A stretch of DNA of 64,000 nt from the NCBI RefSeq assembly GCF_002211365.1, contig NZ_LOKZ01000037.1:186001-250000 (forward strand), given 5' to 3'. Under the pieces are notes generated by a model, which was not told the DNA's origin, did not search any database, and saw only the letters and a program-made list of their open reading frames with translations. The DNA comes from Rhizobium sp. R711. Lineage in GTDB: Bacteria; Pseudomonadota; Alphaproteobacteria; Rhizobiales; Rhizobiaceae. Below are positions 34,040-42,884 of this stretch, piece by piece (position 1 is the stretch's first letter; each line of letters begins with the position of its first letter). A program made the translations under genes and the position numbers.

Positions 34040-34795
34040 TCAGCTCCGAACCAGCACGCTCGCCTGTACCGGCAGCTCAATACCCTTCAGCGAAAGCGCA
34101 CGGACATGCGCTGCGGATGTAAGGTGCGCGGCCTGAGCGGCGGACTCCGGCGACATGACGATCTCGCCTGCCCCTGCTTGAGATTCCAGCCTCGACGCAA
34201 GATTAACAGCACCGCCAATCGCCGTGAAATCGCTGCGGAAGCTCGAAAACTCACCGATCTCGACCTCGCCGGTGTGAATGCCGACACCGACGCCGAACGT
34301 GTGATCACGATCGAGGCTTTCGAACGCAGCTGTGCAATGTTGCTGTATGTCGAGCGCGGCCATAACCGCAGCGGCGGCATGATCCCTTCTCAGGATCGGA
34401 AAATTGAAGATCGCCATCAAGCCGTCGCCCATTTGCTTGTTGACGATACCGTCGTGGGCCCAAATCGCTTGCGCACATCGATCGTGAAACAGGCTGACAA
34501 TCTCACTCAACCTGACCGGCTCGATATGCTCCGAGAGGGCAGTGAACCCTCTGATATCAGCAAACAAGATGGTTGCGGTCGCAGTAACATGGCGCTGTTT
34601 CTTGACGTAGCGAAACGACCGCTCGCAAATCGTGCAGATATTGGGGTTCATCTTGCTGCGGGTGACGCCAAACATACGAAACGGCAGTGCAAGCGGGCCG
34701 CGGATTGGGATGGGAACGTGCATCTGATCCCAGCACCCCCGGCAGATTTGGGCACCCTTGTGACTGGCCGGATCCGTTGGTTGGGAGGTTGGCAT
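34040..34795 (-). CDS. Class III adenylate/guanylate cyclase with Cys motifs
   Basis: A 251-residue cytoplasmic protein. The N-terminal 65 residues carry two CxxC pairs (18/21 and 54/57), perhaps a metal site. The cyclase catalytic domain follows: ATILFADIRGFTALSEH with metal Asp80, KQMGDGLMAIFNF with Asp124, VGIHTGEV and GGAVNLASRLES. The usual Asp of the IGDxVN motif is Gly here, so the base specificity is uncertain. The start may lie inside the frame. No regulatory partner domain is visible. Confidence 0.85.
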   Translation of the reverse strand: MPTSQPTDPASHKGAQICRGCWDQMHVPIPIRGPLALPFRMFGVTRSKMNPNICTICERSFRYVKKQRHVTATATILFADIRGFTALSEHIEPVRLSEIVSLFHDRCAQAIWAHDGIVNKQMGDGLMAIFNFPILRRDHAAAAVMAALDIQQHCTAAFESLDRDHTFGVGVGIHTGEVEIGEFSSFRSDFTAIGGAVNLASRLESQAGAGEIVMSPESAAQAAHLTSAAHVRALSLKGIELPVQASVLVRS

Positions 34796-34883
34796 CCGCG
34801 ACCTCCGACAAAAGGCTGGTTGTTACCCTGATTGAAAACAAACTTCTAATATTTGCCGGCATTTTGCAACTCAGGTGAAGCTT

Positions 34884-35600
34884 TTAACCACGAAAGATCG
34901 CAACCGCGGCAGCGACAAGCTCTGCGTTGTTTGCTGCCACTTCCCCGCTTGGCAAAAGTTTTCCATCCTCGAGACCGACGCGTGTGGAATAGCATCGCTC
35001 CTTCGCCAGCCGGACGAACGGCCACACCGTGGCGTCGAAACCATGCAAAAGGATGGGTCGGCGCACATTGGCTCGCTGCAGCCTGGCGATTATCTCCTCG
35101 CCGACATCGATTGCGGCTTGCAAGTCCGCCTCGTTATCGAGCTCAACGAGGATGCGGAAAACGTGCTCATGCCCCTCCAGACCGATGTATCGTTCGGCAT
35201 CCGCAACCGATGCTAGGCCGGCTTCGATCCCAATCCCTTTTTGACGCAGCAATGCCATGATGGACGGCGCGTCGCTCTCCGAGAGGTTCACCGACGCATA
35301 GTCCGGCAGGACACTCCAGCGACGAATGGCCTCCAGAGTTCGCCGGTCGTCGTCTTCAATCCAGGCGCCGGTGGACACGCCGAGAAGCGAGCCAGGACAG
35401 GCACGCCGAACCGCATCGATGGTGTCATCGACCGCCGCGAGGCTCTCCCTCCCGTCAATCCCCCGCGGATGAATGTGGAGTTCGGCAGCACCTGCGGCCA
35501 CCGCCCTAGCTGCGTCCCTTGCCATCGCCTCAGGTGTCAGAGGCAATTTTGGATGGTAGTCGATCGGCCGCGCGCCATTGATGCAAGCTTGAATGATCAT
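34884..35600 (-). CDS. BKACE-family (3-keto-5-aminohexanoate cleavage-like) enzyme
   Basis: A 238-residue protein of the beta-keto acid cleavage enzyme family (DUF849), somewhat shorter than the usual 270-310 residues. The N-terminal ACINGARP, the metal-binding HIHPRG, GVSTGAW and VNLSESDAP are as in the family. These enzymes condense beta-keto acids with acetyl-CoA. The shortened C-terminus and missing substrate information leave the actual reaction open. It is divergent from the TetR operon, with about 300 bp between. Confidence 0.8.
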   Translation of the reverse strand: MIIQACINGARPIDYHPKLPLTPEAMARDAARAVAAGAAELHIHPRGIDGRESLAAVDDTIDAVRRACPGSLLGVSTGAWIEDDDRRTLEAIRRWSVLPDYASVNLSESDAPSIMALLRQKGIGIEAGLASVADAERYIGLEGHEHVFRILVELDNEADLQAAIDVGEEIIARLQRANVRRPILLHGFDATVWPFVRLAKERCYSTRVGLEDGKLLPSGEVAANNAELVAAAVAIFRG

Positions 35601-35899
35601 GGAAAATCCACGCTGCTTTCATCTTACCTGACGCACTTGACGCCTCGGAACGCAAAAAGGCAACACACCGTTTTATCTGCCCATTTCGTGGAGAAGCGCT
35701 ACTCGGGGCGATACTAAAACGCGATCCAGTGCGGATCAGCGTTGATCAACAGCATCCTTGCACCCGAAACCGATTATCTCGGCCGCCTGAATCTCCAACC
35801 GCGTGGGCTCGGGAACACTGGCGTGTTCAATATTCTCTTGCAAAAAAGCACGCACAATGATAATGACTGTCCAGTCAGTCATAATAGAAAACAGCAACG
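35601..35899. other. Intergenic region between BKACE-like gene and tetR
   Basis: No gene supported. It contains the promoter region of both divergent transcripts and the TetR operator palindrome at 35863-35882. Confidence 0.5.
35863..35882. promoter_or_regulatory. Candidate TetR-type operator
   Basis: ATGACTG-TCCAGT-CAGTCAT, a perfect 7-bp inverted repeat with 6-bp spacer, sits 17 bp before the tetR start. The spacing and TGACTG half-sites are typical of AcrR/TetR operators. Autoregulation of the efflux operon is likely. Confidence 0.65.
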
Positions 35900-36520
35900 A
35901 TGCCAGAGAAAAAGCGAGAAAGACGGGATCCGGAGCAGCGTCGGGCCGAGATTTTGGCCGCCGCCTTCGCCTGCTTCGCGGAACGCGGTTTCGCCGCGAC
36001 CCGCATGGAGGATGTCGCGGCCCGCGCCGGCATCGCCAAAGGCACGGTTTATCTGCATTTCCCCGACAAGGAGCGGCTCTTCATCGAGCTTGTGTCTGGC
36101 ATCGCGACGCCTCTCCTCGGTGAAGTCGGCGGCATGGTCCAGAACGAGGCCATCCCGGCGCGTGCCGCTGTGTCAATGTTCTATGGGCTCTTCAAGCACC
36201 AGGTTCTGGAGACGGAGCGCCGGCATCTGCTGCGGCTGATCCTCGCCGAGGGTCCGATGTTCCCCGTTGTGACCGAATTCTATTACCGCGAGATCATCAC
36301 CAAAGGCCTCGCGATCATACGCGTCCTGCTTGCCCGCGCCGCAGCGCGCGGTGAACTGCGCAATCCCGCTGTCGCTGATGTCCCGCAACTGGTTATGGCG
36401 CCGGCAGTGATGTCGATCATTTGGGCGACGCTTTTCGAAGGCTACGAGCACCTCGATACGCAGAAACTCTTCGACACGTTCCTTGACACGCTCTTCGTGC
36501 CGGAAGGAGGCACGATATGA
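35900..36520 (+). CDS. TetR/AcrR-family regulator of the efflux operon
   Basis: A 206-residue TetR family protein. The N-terminal helix-turn-helix (ILAAAFACFAERGFAATRM, then AGIAKGTVYLHFPDKERL) is clear; the C-terminal ligand domain is helical. It is first in a four-gene operon whose genes overlap by ATGA junctions. It probably represses the operon from the palindrome just upstream until a toxic compound binds. Ligand unknown. Confidence 0.9.
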   Translation: MPEKKRERRDPEQRRAEILAAAFACFAERGFAATRMEDVAARAGIAKGTVYLHFPDKERLFIELVSGIATPLLGEVGGMVQNEAIPARAAVSMFYGLFKHQVLETERRHLLRLILAEGPMFPVVTEFYYREIITKGLAIIRVLLARAAARGELRNPAVADVPQLVMAPAVMSIIWATLFEGYEHLDTQKLFDTFLDTLFVPEGGTI

Positions 36521-37482
36521 AACGGATCCTCATCGTCGTCATCGTGGCCGCCGTGGCGCTCGCCACCCTGCCCCTCCTTTTCTCCGACAGATCCCAGCGC
36601 GCCTACCAGGGGTGGATCGAGGCCGACACGCTGTTCATCGGCGCTGACACGAGCGGCCGCGTGGTCAAGCTCGATGTAGCCGAGGGCCAGGCAATTGCGC
36701 CCGGTGCGCCGCTCTTCAGCCTGGATTCTCAGAGCGAGGAGGCCGCCGTCGGCGCCGCACGCGCTTCACTGGCCCGCCTGCAGGCCGAACTGGAGCTCGC
36801 CGAAGCCAAGCAAAAGCGGCCGGAAGAGATCGACATGCTGCGCGCCAGCGAACGTGAGGCGATCGCCCGGCTGGAGCTGGCATCGCAAGACCTCGACCGC
36901 ACCCGTGTGCTCGTCGAGCGCGGCACTGCGACGAAGGCGACCCTCGATACGGCGACGGCCACGGAAGCCGCCAACCGCGCCGTCCTCGACAATGTCCGCA
37001 GCCAGATCACGCTTGCCAATCTGCCGGCCCGCGTTGAAATGCTGCGCCAATCGAGGGAAGCCGTCGCCGCGGCGAAGGCCGATCTAGCCTCGGCGGAAGC
37101 TGCGCTCGCGCGCCGCTTCGTGTCGGCTCCGGCAACGGGCAGCATTGAAACGATCTACTACCGCACCGGCGAGGTCGTCCCTGCCGGCCGACCGATTGTC
37201 GCGCTCTTGCCGCCAGAAAACGTCCGCATCCGCTTCTTCGTGCCCGAGACCGAGATCGCGTTGTTCTCGCTGGGTCAATCGATCCGCGTCGCTTGTAATG
37301 CCTGCCAGCCCACCGATGCAAAGATCAGCTTCATCGCAAAGACCGCCGAATATACACCCCCGGTCATCTACAGCCTCGAGGAGCGCGCCAAACTCGTCTA
37401 CCGCGTCGAGGCGATCCCCACCGATCCGAACGCGCTGCGCCCTGGCCAGCCGGTGCATGTCAGCGCGGGAGCCAGTCCATGA
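36517..37482 (+). CDS. HlyD-type membrane fusion protein
   Basis: A 321-residue periplasmic adaptor. A single N-terminal anchor (ILIVVIVAAVALATLPLLF) precedes the lipoyl-like strands (GADTSGRVVKLDVAEGQAIAPGAPLFSLD), a long coiled-coil hairpin, and a beta-barrel (SAPATGSIETIYYRTGEVVPAG). It resembles YbhG/EmrA type adaptors that work with the two ABC genes that follow. Start overlaps the tetR stop (ATGA). Confidence 0.9.
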   Translation: MKRILIVVIVAAVALATLPLLFSDRSQRAYQGWIEADTLFIGADTSGRVVKLDVAEGQAIAPGAPLFSLDSQSEEAAVGAARASLARLQAELELAEAKQKRPEEIDMLRASEREAIARLELASQDLDRTRVLVERGTATKATLDTATATEAANRAVLDNVRSQITLANLPARVEMLRQSREAVAAAKADLASAEAALARRFVSAPATGSIETIYYRTGEVVPAGRPIVALLPPENVRIRFFVPETEIALFSLGQSIRVACNACQPTDAKISFIAKTAEYTPPVIYSLEERAKLVYRVEAIPTDPNALRPGQPVHVSAGASP

Positions 37483-38429
37483 GCGACACGGCAACGGTGG
37501 TCGACACTCCTGAAACGGTGATCGACGTCCATCACCTCACCAAAAGTTTCGGAAGCCGAAAGGTGGTCGACGATCTGTCCATGTCCGTGAAGAAAGGCCG
37601 CATTCACGGCTTTCTCGGTCCGAACGGCTCCGGCAAGACGACGACGATCCGCATGCTCTGCGGCCTGCTGACACCGGACAGTGGCGACGGCACATGCCTG
37701 GGTTTCGACATTCTGACCGAAAGCGATCGCATCCGCCGCCGCGTCGGCTACATGACGCAGAAGTTTTCGCTCTATCAGGATCTGTCAATCCGGGAGAATC
37801 TTGAGTTCGTCGCCCGCGTCTACGGCTTGGCGGATGCTCGCGGCAAAGCAAGCGCCGCGATTGAGCGTCTTGGCCTGAAAGGGCGCGAAGGGCAGCTTGC
37901 CGGAGAACTCTCGGGCGGCTGGAAGCAGCGCCTCGCGCTCGGCGCCTGCATCCTACCCGACCCCGCTCTGCTTCTCCTCGACGAGCCCACAGCCGGTGTC
38001 GATCCAAAGGCCCGCCGGGATTTCTGGAACGAGATACACGCGCTCGCCGCCGACGGTCTCTCGGTGCTGGTTTCCACCCACTACATGGACGAGGCAGAGC
38101 GCTGCCATGAGATCGCCTATATCGCCTACGGCAAACTGCTGGCGCAGGGAACGGTGGACGAGGTAATCGCGAGCACCGGTCTCGTGACTTGGACCGCCTC
38201 CGGGTCGGGCGTGCAACGTCTCCAAGCCGAGCTCGAGAACCAGCCGGGTGTCGACATGGTCGCGCCCTTCGGGACCAGCCTGCATGTTGCCGGCCGCGAC
38301 CCCAAGGCGCTTGAAAAAGCGATCGCGCCATACCGAGAACGGTCCGATCTCAAGTGGCAAGAGGGCGAAGCGACGCTGGAGGATGCCTTCATCGATCTGA
38401 TGCGCCGCTCGGAGGACAATTTCCAATGA
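37479..38429 (+). CDS. ABC exporter ATP-binding protein
   Basis: A 316-residue ABC ATPase of the drug/ABC-2 group. Walker A GPNGSGKTT, signature ELSGGWKQRLALG and Walker B LLLDEPTAGVD are intact, with the DrrA-type C-terminal extension after about residue 230. The signature has a Trp in place of the usual Gln/Met, common in YbhF-type proteins. It overlaps the adaptor stop and the permease start, so the subunits are made in proportion. Confidence 0.9.
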   Translation: MSDTATVVDTPETVIDVHHLTKSFGSRKVVDDLSMSVKKGRIHGFLGPNGSGKTTTIRMLCGLLTPDSGDGTCLGFDILTESDRIRRRVGYMTQKFSLYQDLSIRENLEFVARVYGLADARGKASAAIERLGLKGREGQLAGELSGGWKQRLALGACILPDPALLLLDEPTAGVDPKARRDFWNEIHALAADGLSVLVSTHYMDEAERCHEIAYIAYGKLLAQGTVDEVIASTGLVTWTASGSGVQRLQAELENQPGVDMVAPFGTSLHVAGRDPKALEKAIAPYRERSDLKWQEGEATLEDAFIDLMRRSEDNFQ

Positions 38430-39586
38430 CGACGACAACGGCGAACGGCAATCACAACGGCAACGGGATCTCATTCGGGCGCTTCTGGGCGATGACCATC
38501 AAAGAATTCATCCAGATGACCCGTGACCGCATAACGCTGGCGACGATGGTCGCCTTGCCGATCATGCAGTTGTTCCTTTTCGGATTTGCAATCAACACGA
38601 CGCCGCACAATCTGCCGACCGCAGTGCTGATGCGCGAGAACACCGACGTCGGCCGGTCGATACTGGCGGCGCTGGAGAATACCGATTTCTTCCAGATCCG
38701 TTATGTCGTCACCCGAGCCGAAGACATGGATTCGCTTCTGGAATCCGGCAAGGCCCTGTTCGTCGTGGAGATCCCCAACGGCTTCGAGCGCTCGCTTCGG
38801 CGCGGCGATACGCCATCCCTGCTGGTCGCTGCCGATGCCACCGATCCGGTCGCGTCGAACTCGGCGCTGGGTGCGCTTTCCGGCATCGTGACGTCGGCGC
38901 TCGCCAACGACAGGCAGGTCGAGTTCGCCGAACCAACCAAGCCCGCCTTCTCCATCGTCCAGCACCGCCGTTACAATCCGGCCGGTTCATCGACGCTGAA
39001 CATCGTACCCGGACTGCTCGGCACGATCCTGACGATGACGCTGCTGATCTTCACGGCCCTCTCCGTCACCCGGGAGATCGAGCGCGGCACAATGGAGAAT
39101 CTGCTCTCCATGCCAATCAAGCCGCTGGAAATCATGCTGGGCAAGATTGCGCCCTATGTGCTGATCGGCCTCGTCCAGTCGCTGCTTATTATTGCCGCCG
39201 GCCTGCTTGTCTTCGGCATTCCAATCCTCGGCAACCCGGCTTCGCTCGCGGCTGCGACCACGCTCTTTGTCATCACCAATCTGTCGATCGGCTACACCTT
39301 CTCGACGATCGCTGCCAATCAGTTGCAGGCCATGCAGATGGCGATGATGTTCTTCCTGCCGAACATCCTGCTGTCGGGTTTCATGTTTCCGTTCGCCGGC
39401 ATGCCGAAATGGGCGCAATGGATCGGCGAGGCCCTGCCGCTGACCCATTATATCCGGATTGTCAGGGCGATCATGCTGAAGGGCGCCAGTATCGAGATCC
39501 TTGCCGACGACACGATCGCCCTCGCCTGCCTGATGGCAGTCGCCATGCTGATTGCTGTCCGCCGCTTCCGCAGGACATTGGATTAG
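38426..39586 (+). CDS. ABC-2 type exporter permease
   Basis: A 386-residue permease with an N-terminal TM helix (about residues 32-55), a large periplasmic domain (to about 190), then five helices near the C-terminus. The conserved EIERGTMENLLSMPIKPLEIMLGKI, SIGYTFSTIA and LSGFMFPFAGMP motifs of the YhhJ/YbhR family are seen. It starts with a short Thr/Asn-rich stretch. Substrate unknown; the operon is a single-membrane-protein version of YbhGFSR-like pumps. Confidence 0.9.
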   Translation: MTTTTANGNHNGNGISFGRFWAMTIKEFIQMTRDRITLATMVALPIMQLFLFGFAINTTPHNLPTAVLMRENTDVGRSILAALENTDFFQIRYVVTRAEDMDSLLESGKALFVVEIPNGFERSLRRGDTPSLLVAADATDPVASNSALGALSGIVTSALANDRQVEFAEPTKPAFSIVQHRRYNPAGSSTLNIVPGLLGTILTMTLLIFTALSVTREIERGTMENLLSMPIKPLEIMLGKIAPYVLIGLVQSLLIIAAGLLVFGIPILGNPASLAAATTLFVITNLSIGYTFSTIAANQLQAMQMAMMFFLPNILLSGFMFPFAGMPKWAQWIGEALPLTHYIRIVRAIMLKGASIEILADDTIALACLMAVAMLIAVRRFRRTLD

Positions 39587-39627
39587 ACGGTTTCAGCGAA
39601 ATTTCACCGGCGCCGGACAAGGAGAGA

Positions 39628-40272
39628 TCAGCACCGGCTGGCGCTGGGCCGGCGGATGGCACGGACCTTGCCACTGTTGCCACCGCCACAATACAGCCGA
39701 TCCGCGCCATCGGACTCAAGTCCCGATACGCCTATGCCCGCCGGCATGTCGATGCGTTCCAGCACCCGTCCGGATTCGGGGTCAATGCGTCGGACATCGC
39801 TCTCATCGCTTTCCCAGGTAGCGTGCCAGAGCTCGCCATCGACCCAGGTCACCCCGGTAACGAAACGGTTGGACTCGATGCTGCGAAGAAGCGTGCCGGT
39901 CTCCGGATCGATCTGATGGATCTTCCGGCCACGATACTCTCCCACCCAAAGCGTCCCCTCCGCCCAGGCGAGCCCGGAATCGCCGCCATTGCCGGGAGCC
40001 GGGATCGTCGAGAGCACCTCGCCGGTCTTCGGATCGATCTTCTGGATCCGGTCCTCGGCAATCTGGAAAAGATAGCGCCCATCAAAAGCGGTTCCGGCAT
40101 GCGCCGCAACGGCGATTGTATGCTCGACCTCACCAACATCGGGATCGAGGGCATTAAGCCTGTCGCCGGATGCGAACCAGACATGCTGGCCGTCATAGGT
40201 GACGCCGCCCACCTGGTTCACATCCGGAAAGGGGCCATATTCACGAAGGATTTCAGCTTTTGAGTGTTTCAT
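39628..40272 (-). CDS. Beta-propeller protein (glutamine-cyclotransferase-like)
   Basis: A 214-residue protein built from repeated units such as GGVTYDGQHVWFASGDRLNALDP, GTAFDGRYLFQI, GLAWAEGTLWVGEYRGRKIHQIDPETG and GVTWVDGELWHATWESDES, typical of a five-bladed propeller. This pattern fits glutamine-cyclotransferase-like or YncE-like propellers. It has no signal peptide. It converges on the pump operon and lies 9 bp from the HTH gene on the same strand, so it is probably the second gene of that unit. Confidence 0.75.
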   Translation of the reverse strand: MKHSKAEILREYGPFPDVNQVGGVTYDGQHVWFASGDRLNALDPDVGEVEHTIAVAAHAGTAFDGRYLFQIAEDRIQKIDPKTGEVLSTIPAPGNGGDSGLAWAEGTLWVGEYRGRKIHQIDPETGTLLRSIESNRFVTGVTWVDGELWHATWESDESDVRRIDPESGRVLERIDMPAGIGVSGLESDGADRLYCGGGNSGKVRAIRRPSASRC

Positions 40273-40281
40273 GGGCCAATC

Positions 40282-41502
40282 CTAGTCATTGGGCAAAGGA
40301 CCTGGGAGTAACAAAGTTGACGGGAACCCGGGCAACGAAGGGATCGTCCACCGGCGCGCGGGCCCGCGCCCGAAGGAGTGCACTTTGCCTGTTTCCGCTA
40401 GTGCATCAAGCGCCCGCTGCACAGTACGCGGGCTCGCTCCGATCGCAATTGCCAGTGCCGAACTCGACCAAGCCTCCCCATCGGCCAGAAATGCGAGGAT
40501 CTCACCATTCTGCTCCTCGACGGGCGGAGCCAGGATGACCACCTCGCTGGCGCGACGCGGCGCCAGCACAAAGCCGTCCTTGGTTGCCTTGATATCCGCT
40601 ATGCGGTGAAGCTCACCGCGCAGACGCCCGACTTCAACACGCAGCCGGGCGCGGTGCGATTCATCGGCATCCTTCGCGCCGAACGCTCGGGCAACGAGGA
40701 TGTTCCGCGATACGTCTACTGGCCAGTTCTCCGCAAGCGCACGAGCCAGCGCGAACAAGACCGGACGCGTCGTCAGCGAAACGAGCTCGTCGCCATTTCG
40801 CACGACATAACGGCATGCATCGACGACCAGCGCCCCTGACGTCAACACCGCCTCGACCTCCTCCAGCAGCAGGAATCGCTCGTCACCTTGCCCGATCAGC
40901 CTCGCTGCCGGTGTTTTCAGAACGTGGGACACTGCCTCGACTTCCGCGTCGAGGGCCGGAATACCGGCCTCGCGCGCAGCATTTTCCGCACGACGCAGGG
41001 CCGCGCGTGCCGCACTCGTGCGAAGACGACGAATGGCAATCCCGCCAACGACCAGTTCGTGGGTAGTCCGCAACGGAGGCGGAAGCGGCGCCGGATCGAC
41101 ACCCGCGAGCAGGCGTTCAGCCTCGTCGAGATGGCCTATGAGCAACAACCGCCGGGCCTCGAGATGCCGCGCATGGGCAGCGTTCAAGCGGTCATCATGC
41201 GCCTCCAGCACTTCCCGCGCGGCGGTAAGTGTCTTGGCCGGCCAGGTCAGATCACGCGAGACGAGCGCGATTTCCGCCTCGGCAACGAGGCAGCGCGCTC
41301 GTGCAACGGGTTCCCTTGCTCCGAACGCACGGGCAGCCATCTTCAGCAGAGCCTTTGCCCGGACGAGATCGCCAAGCTGCGCCATCACGATGCCGCGAAG
41401 CGCAAGGGCGGGCGCATCGTTGCGCAGCGCTACCCTCTTCAAGGCGCCGAGAAGATCACCGGTCGCAAGCAGCCTCGCCGCGGCGATGATCATCGAGTCC
41501 AT
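40282..41502 (-). CDS. Large helical (TPR-like) protein with C-terminal winged helix
   Basis: A protein of about 406 residues. Residues about 1-250 are helix-turn-helix repeats of TPR kind (ALRGIVMAQLGDLVRAKALLK, AAHARHLEARRLLLIGHLDEAERLLAG). Near the C-terminus a winged helix is seen (NGEILAFLADGEAWSSSALAIAIGASPRTVQRALDALAETGKVHSFGRG). It looks like a regulator, probably of the divergent DUF899 gene. The start at MDSMIIAA (41502) is preferred over the frame to 41763, whose N-terminus is Ser-rich and unlike coding sequence. Confidence 0.7.
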   Translation of the reverse strand: MDSMIIAAARLLATGDLLGALKRVALRNDAPALALRGIVMAQLGDLVRAKALLKMAARAFGAREPVARARCLVAEAEIALVSRDLTWPAKTLTAAREVLEAHDDRLNAAHARHLEARRLLLIGHLDEAERLLAGVDPAPLPPPLRTTHELVVGGIAIRRLRTSAARAALRRAENAAREAGIPALDAEVEAVSHVLKTPAARLIGQGDERFLLLEEVEAVLTSGALVVDACRYVVRNGDELVSLTTRPVLFALARALAENWPVDVSRNILVARAFGAKDADESHRARLRVEVGRLRGELHRIADIKATKDGFVLAPRRASEVVILAPPVEEQNGEILAFLADGEAWSSSALAIAIGASPRTVQRALDALAETGKVHSFGRGPARRWTIPSLPGFPSTLLLPGPLPND

Positions 41503-41620
41503 CGAAATCCCGTCAAACTTGTAACTCCCACCCTCGCCCGCTCCGGCCCTAGTCTGCTCACGACCACCAAGCAGCCGCAACTGGCGGCATGCTACGTCAA
41601 CAGACATCAAGAGGAGAAGT

Positions 41621-42421
41621 ATGATGACGATGCATATTACAGGCACACGCGAAGAATGGCTTGCGGCACGGCTCGAACTGCTCGCCGAAGAAAAGGAACT
41701 AACGCGGCGCAGCGATATGCTGGCGCAACGCCGACAGGTACTGCCCTGGGTACGGATCGACAAGGACTACCGGTTCGAGACTGACAGCGGCAGCGCTTCG
41801 CTGGCCGACCTCTTCAAGGGCCGTTCGCAACTGCTCATCTACCACTTCATGTTCGGCCCCGACTATACTGCCGGATGCCCCTCCTGCTCGTCGATCGCGG
41901 ACGGCTTCAACGGCGTTGTCGTCCATCTCGAAAACCATGACGTCGCCTTCACCGCCGTTTCCCGCGCGCCGCTTCCCAAGCTGCAGGCCTTCAAGGAGCG
42001 GATGGGATGGACCTTCGATTGGGCCTCCTCCTTCGGTAGCGATTTCAACCTCGACTTCAGCGTCTTGTTCAGCGAGCAGCAACAGCGCGAGGGCGGGATA
42101 GAGTACAATTATCGCCATGAACCGCCGCTGGCGGGGCCGCCGAGAGGCCAGACCGTTCAGGAATGGAACCTGAAAGGCAGCGACAGCCCGATCGCCCAGA
42201 TCGCGGCCTCCACCGGAACCGACATCGCTACCTACACGCGCGACCGGCCGGGTCTCAGCGCCTTCGTACTCGAGGATGGCGTGGTCTACCACACCTATTC
42301 GAGCTATGCCCGCGGCCTGGACGGTATTTGGGGCGTGTATCAGTGGCTCGACCGCGCCCCCCTGGGCCGAAACGAACAGGGGATCTGGTGGCGGCGCCAC
42401 GACGAATATGGCCCGGAATGA
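41621..42421 (+). CDS. DUF899-family thioredoxin-like protein
   Basis: A 266-residue DUF899 protein of the thioredoxin-like fold. It shows LPWVRIDKDYRFETDSGSASLADLF and the probable redox centre FGPDYTAGCPSCSS (CPSC). The C-terminal WWRRHDEYGP end is also typical. Members are often annotated as thioredoxin-like or predicted dithiol-disulfide isomerases; the true substrate is unknown. GAGGAG precedes the ATG. Divergent from the TPR/winged-helix gene; overlaps the next small gene by ATGA. Confidence 0.85.
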   Translation: MMTMHITGTREEWLAARLELLAEEKELTRRSDMLAQRRQVLPWVRIDKDYRFETDSGSASLADLFKGRSQLLIYHFMFGPDYTAGCPSCSSIADGFNGVVVHLENHDVAFTAVSRAPLPKLQAFKERMGWTFDWASSFGSDFNLDFSVLFSEQQQREGGIEYNYRHEPPLAGPPRGQTVQEWNLKGSDSPIAQIAASTGTDIATYTRDRPGLSAFVLEDGVVYHTYSSYARGLDGIWGVYQWLDRAPLGRNEQGIWWRRHDEYGPE

Positions 42422-42708
42422 CACTCATGCTTTCCTCGAACCAGACAGGGCGTAGCGCATTGGCCGACCCGCCAACCGAGAATGCAGTGAGCATCGCCGA
42501 GTGGCTATGCCTTGCGGCAGCGCCAACCTTCGCCATCATGGCGATCGTCACGATGGCAAGCGGCGGAGCAGATATGATCTGCTCCGCAACGCAGGGCGCA
42601 TTTCCAATGGATGGCATGACGGCAATGTACCTGCTGATGTGCGCCTTTCACCTGCCGCCGTGGCTGCGGTTGATTTCCGGACGTGCGGTTGGCGCTACTC
42701 AGCCATGA
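42418..42708 (+). CDS. Small membrane protein coupled to the DUF899 gene
   Basis: A 96-residue protein with two membrane helices (IAEWLCLAAAPTFAIMAIVT and FPMDGMTAMYLLMCAFHLPP) and a periplasmic or cytosolic loop with GGADMICSA. ATG overlaps the DUF899 stop (ATGA), which implies co-translation. I recognise no family; a partner role to DUF899 is guessed from the overlap. Confidence 0.65.
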   Translation: MTLMLSSNQTGRSALADPPTENAVSIAEWLCLAAAPTFAIMAIVTMASGGADMICSATQGAFPMDGMTAMYLLMCAFHLPPWLRLISGRAVGATQP

Positions 42709-42884
42709 AACCCGGACCCCGGAGCCACCGCTGAGCTTCGGGGCCTGGAGCATCTCAGCCACCGTTGGGACGTTTGTCCAGGGCAATGACGGGCTGCACA
42801 GAACGACTTGTATTACTCCCTGCCCGCTCCACCTTAAACCCCGAGTAAAGCCACCCAACCAGATAGGCAACCGGGAGAAGGTCA

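Noticed and set aside
34106..34831. 241-residue plus-strand frame opposite the cyclase
   Set aside because: Antisense shadow of a class III cyclase with intact metal residues.
40888..41784. 298-residue plus-strand frame opposite the TPR/winged-helix gene
   Set aside because: Arg-rich antisense frame with no family features.
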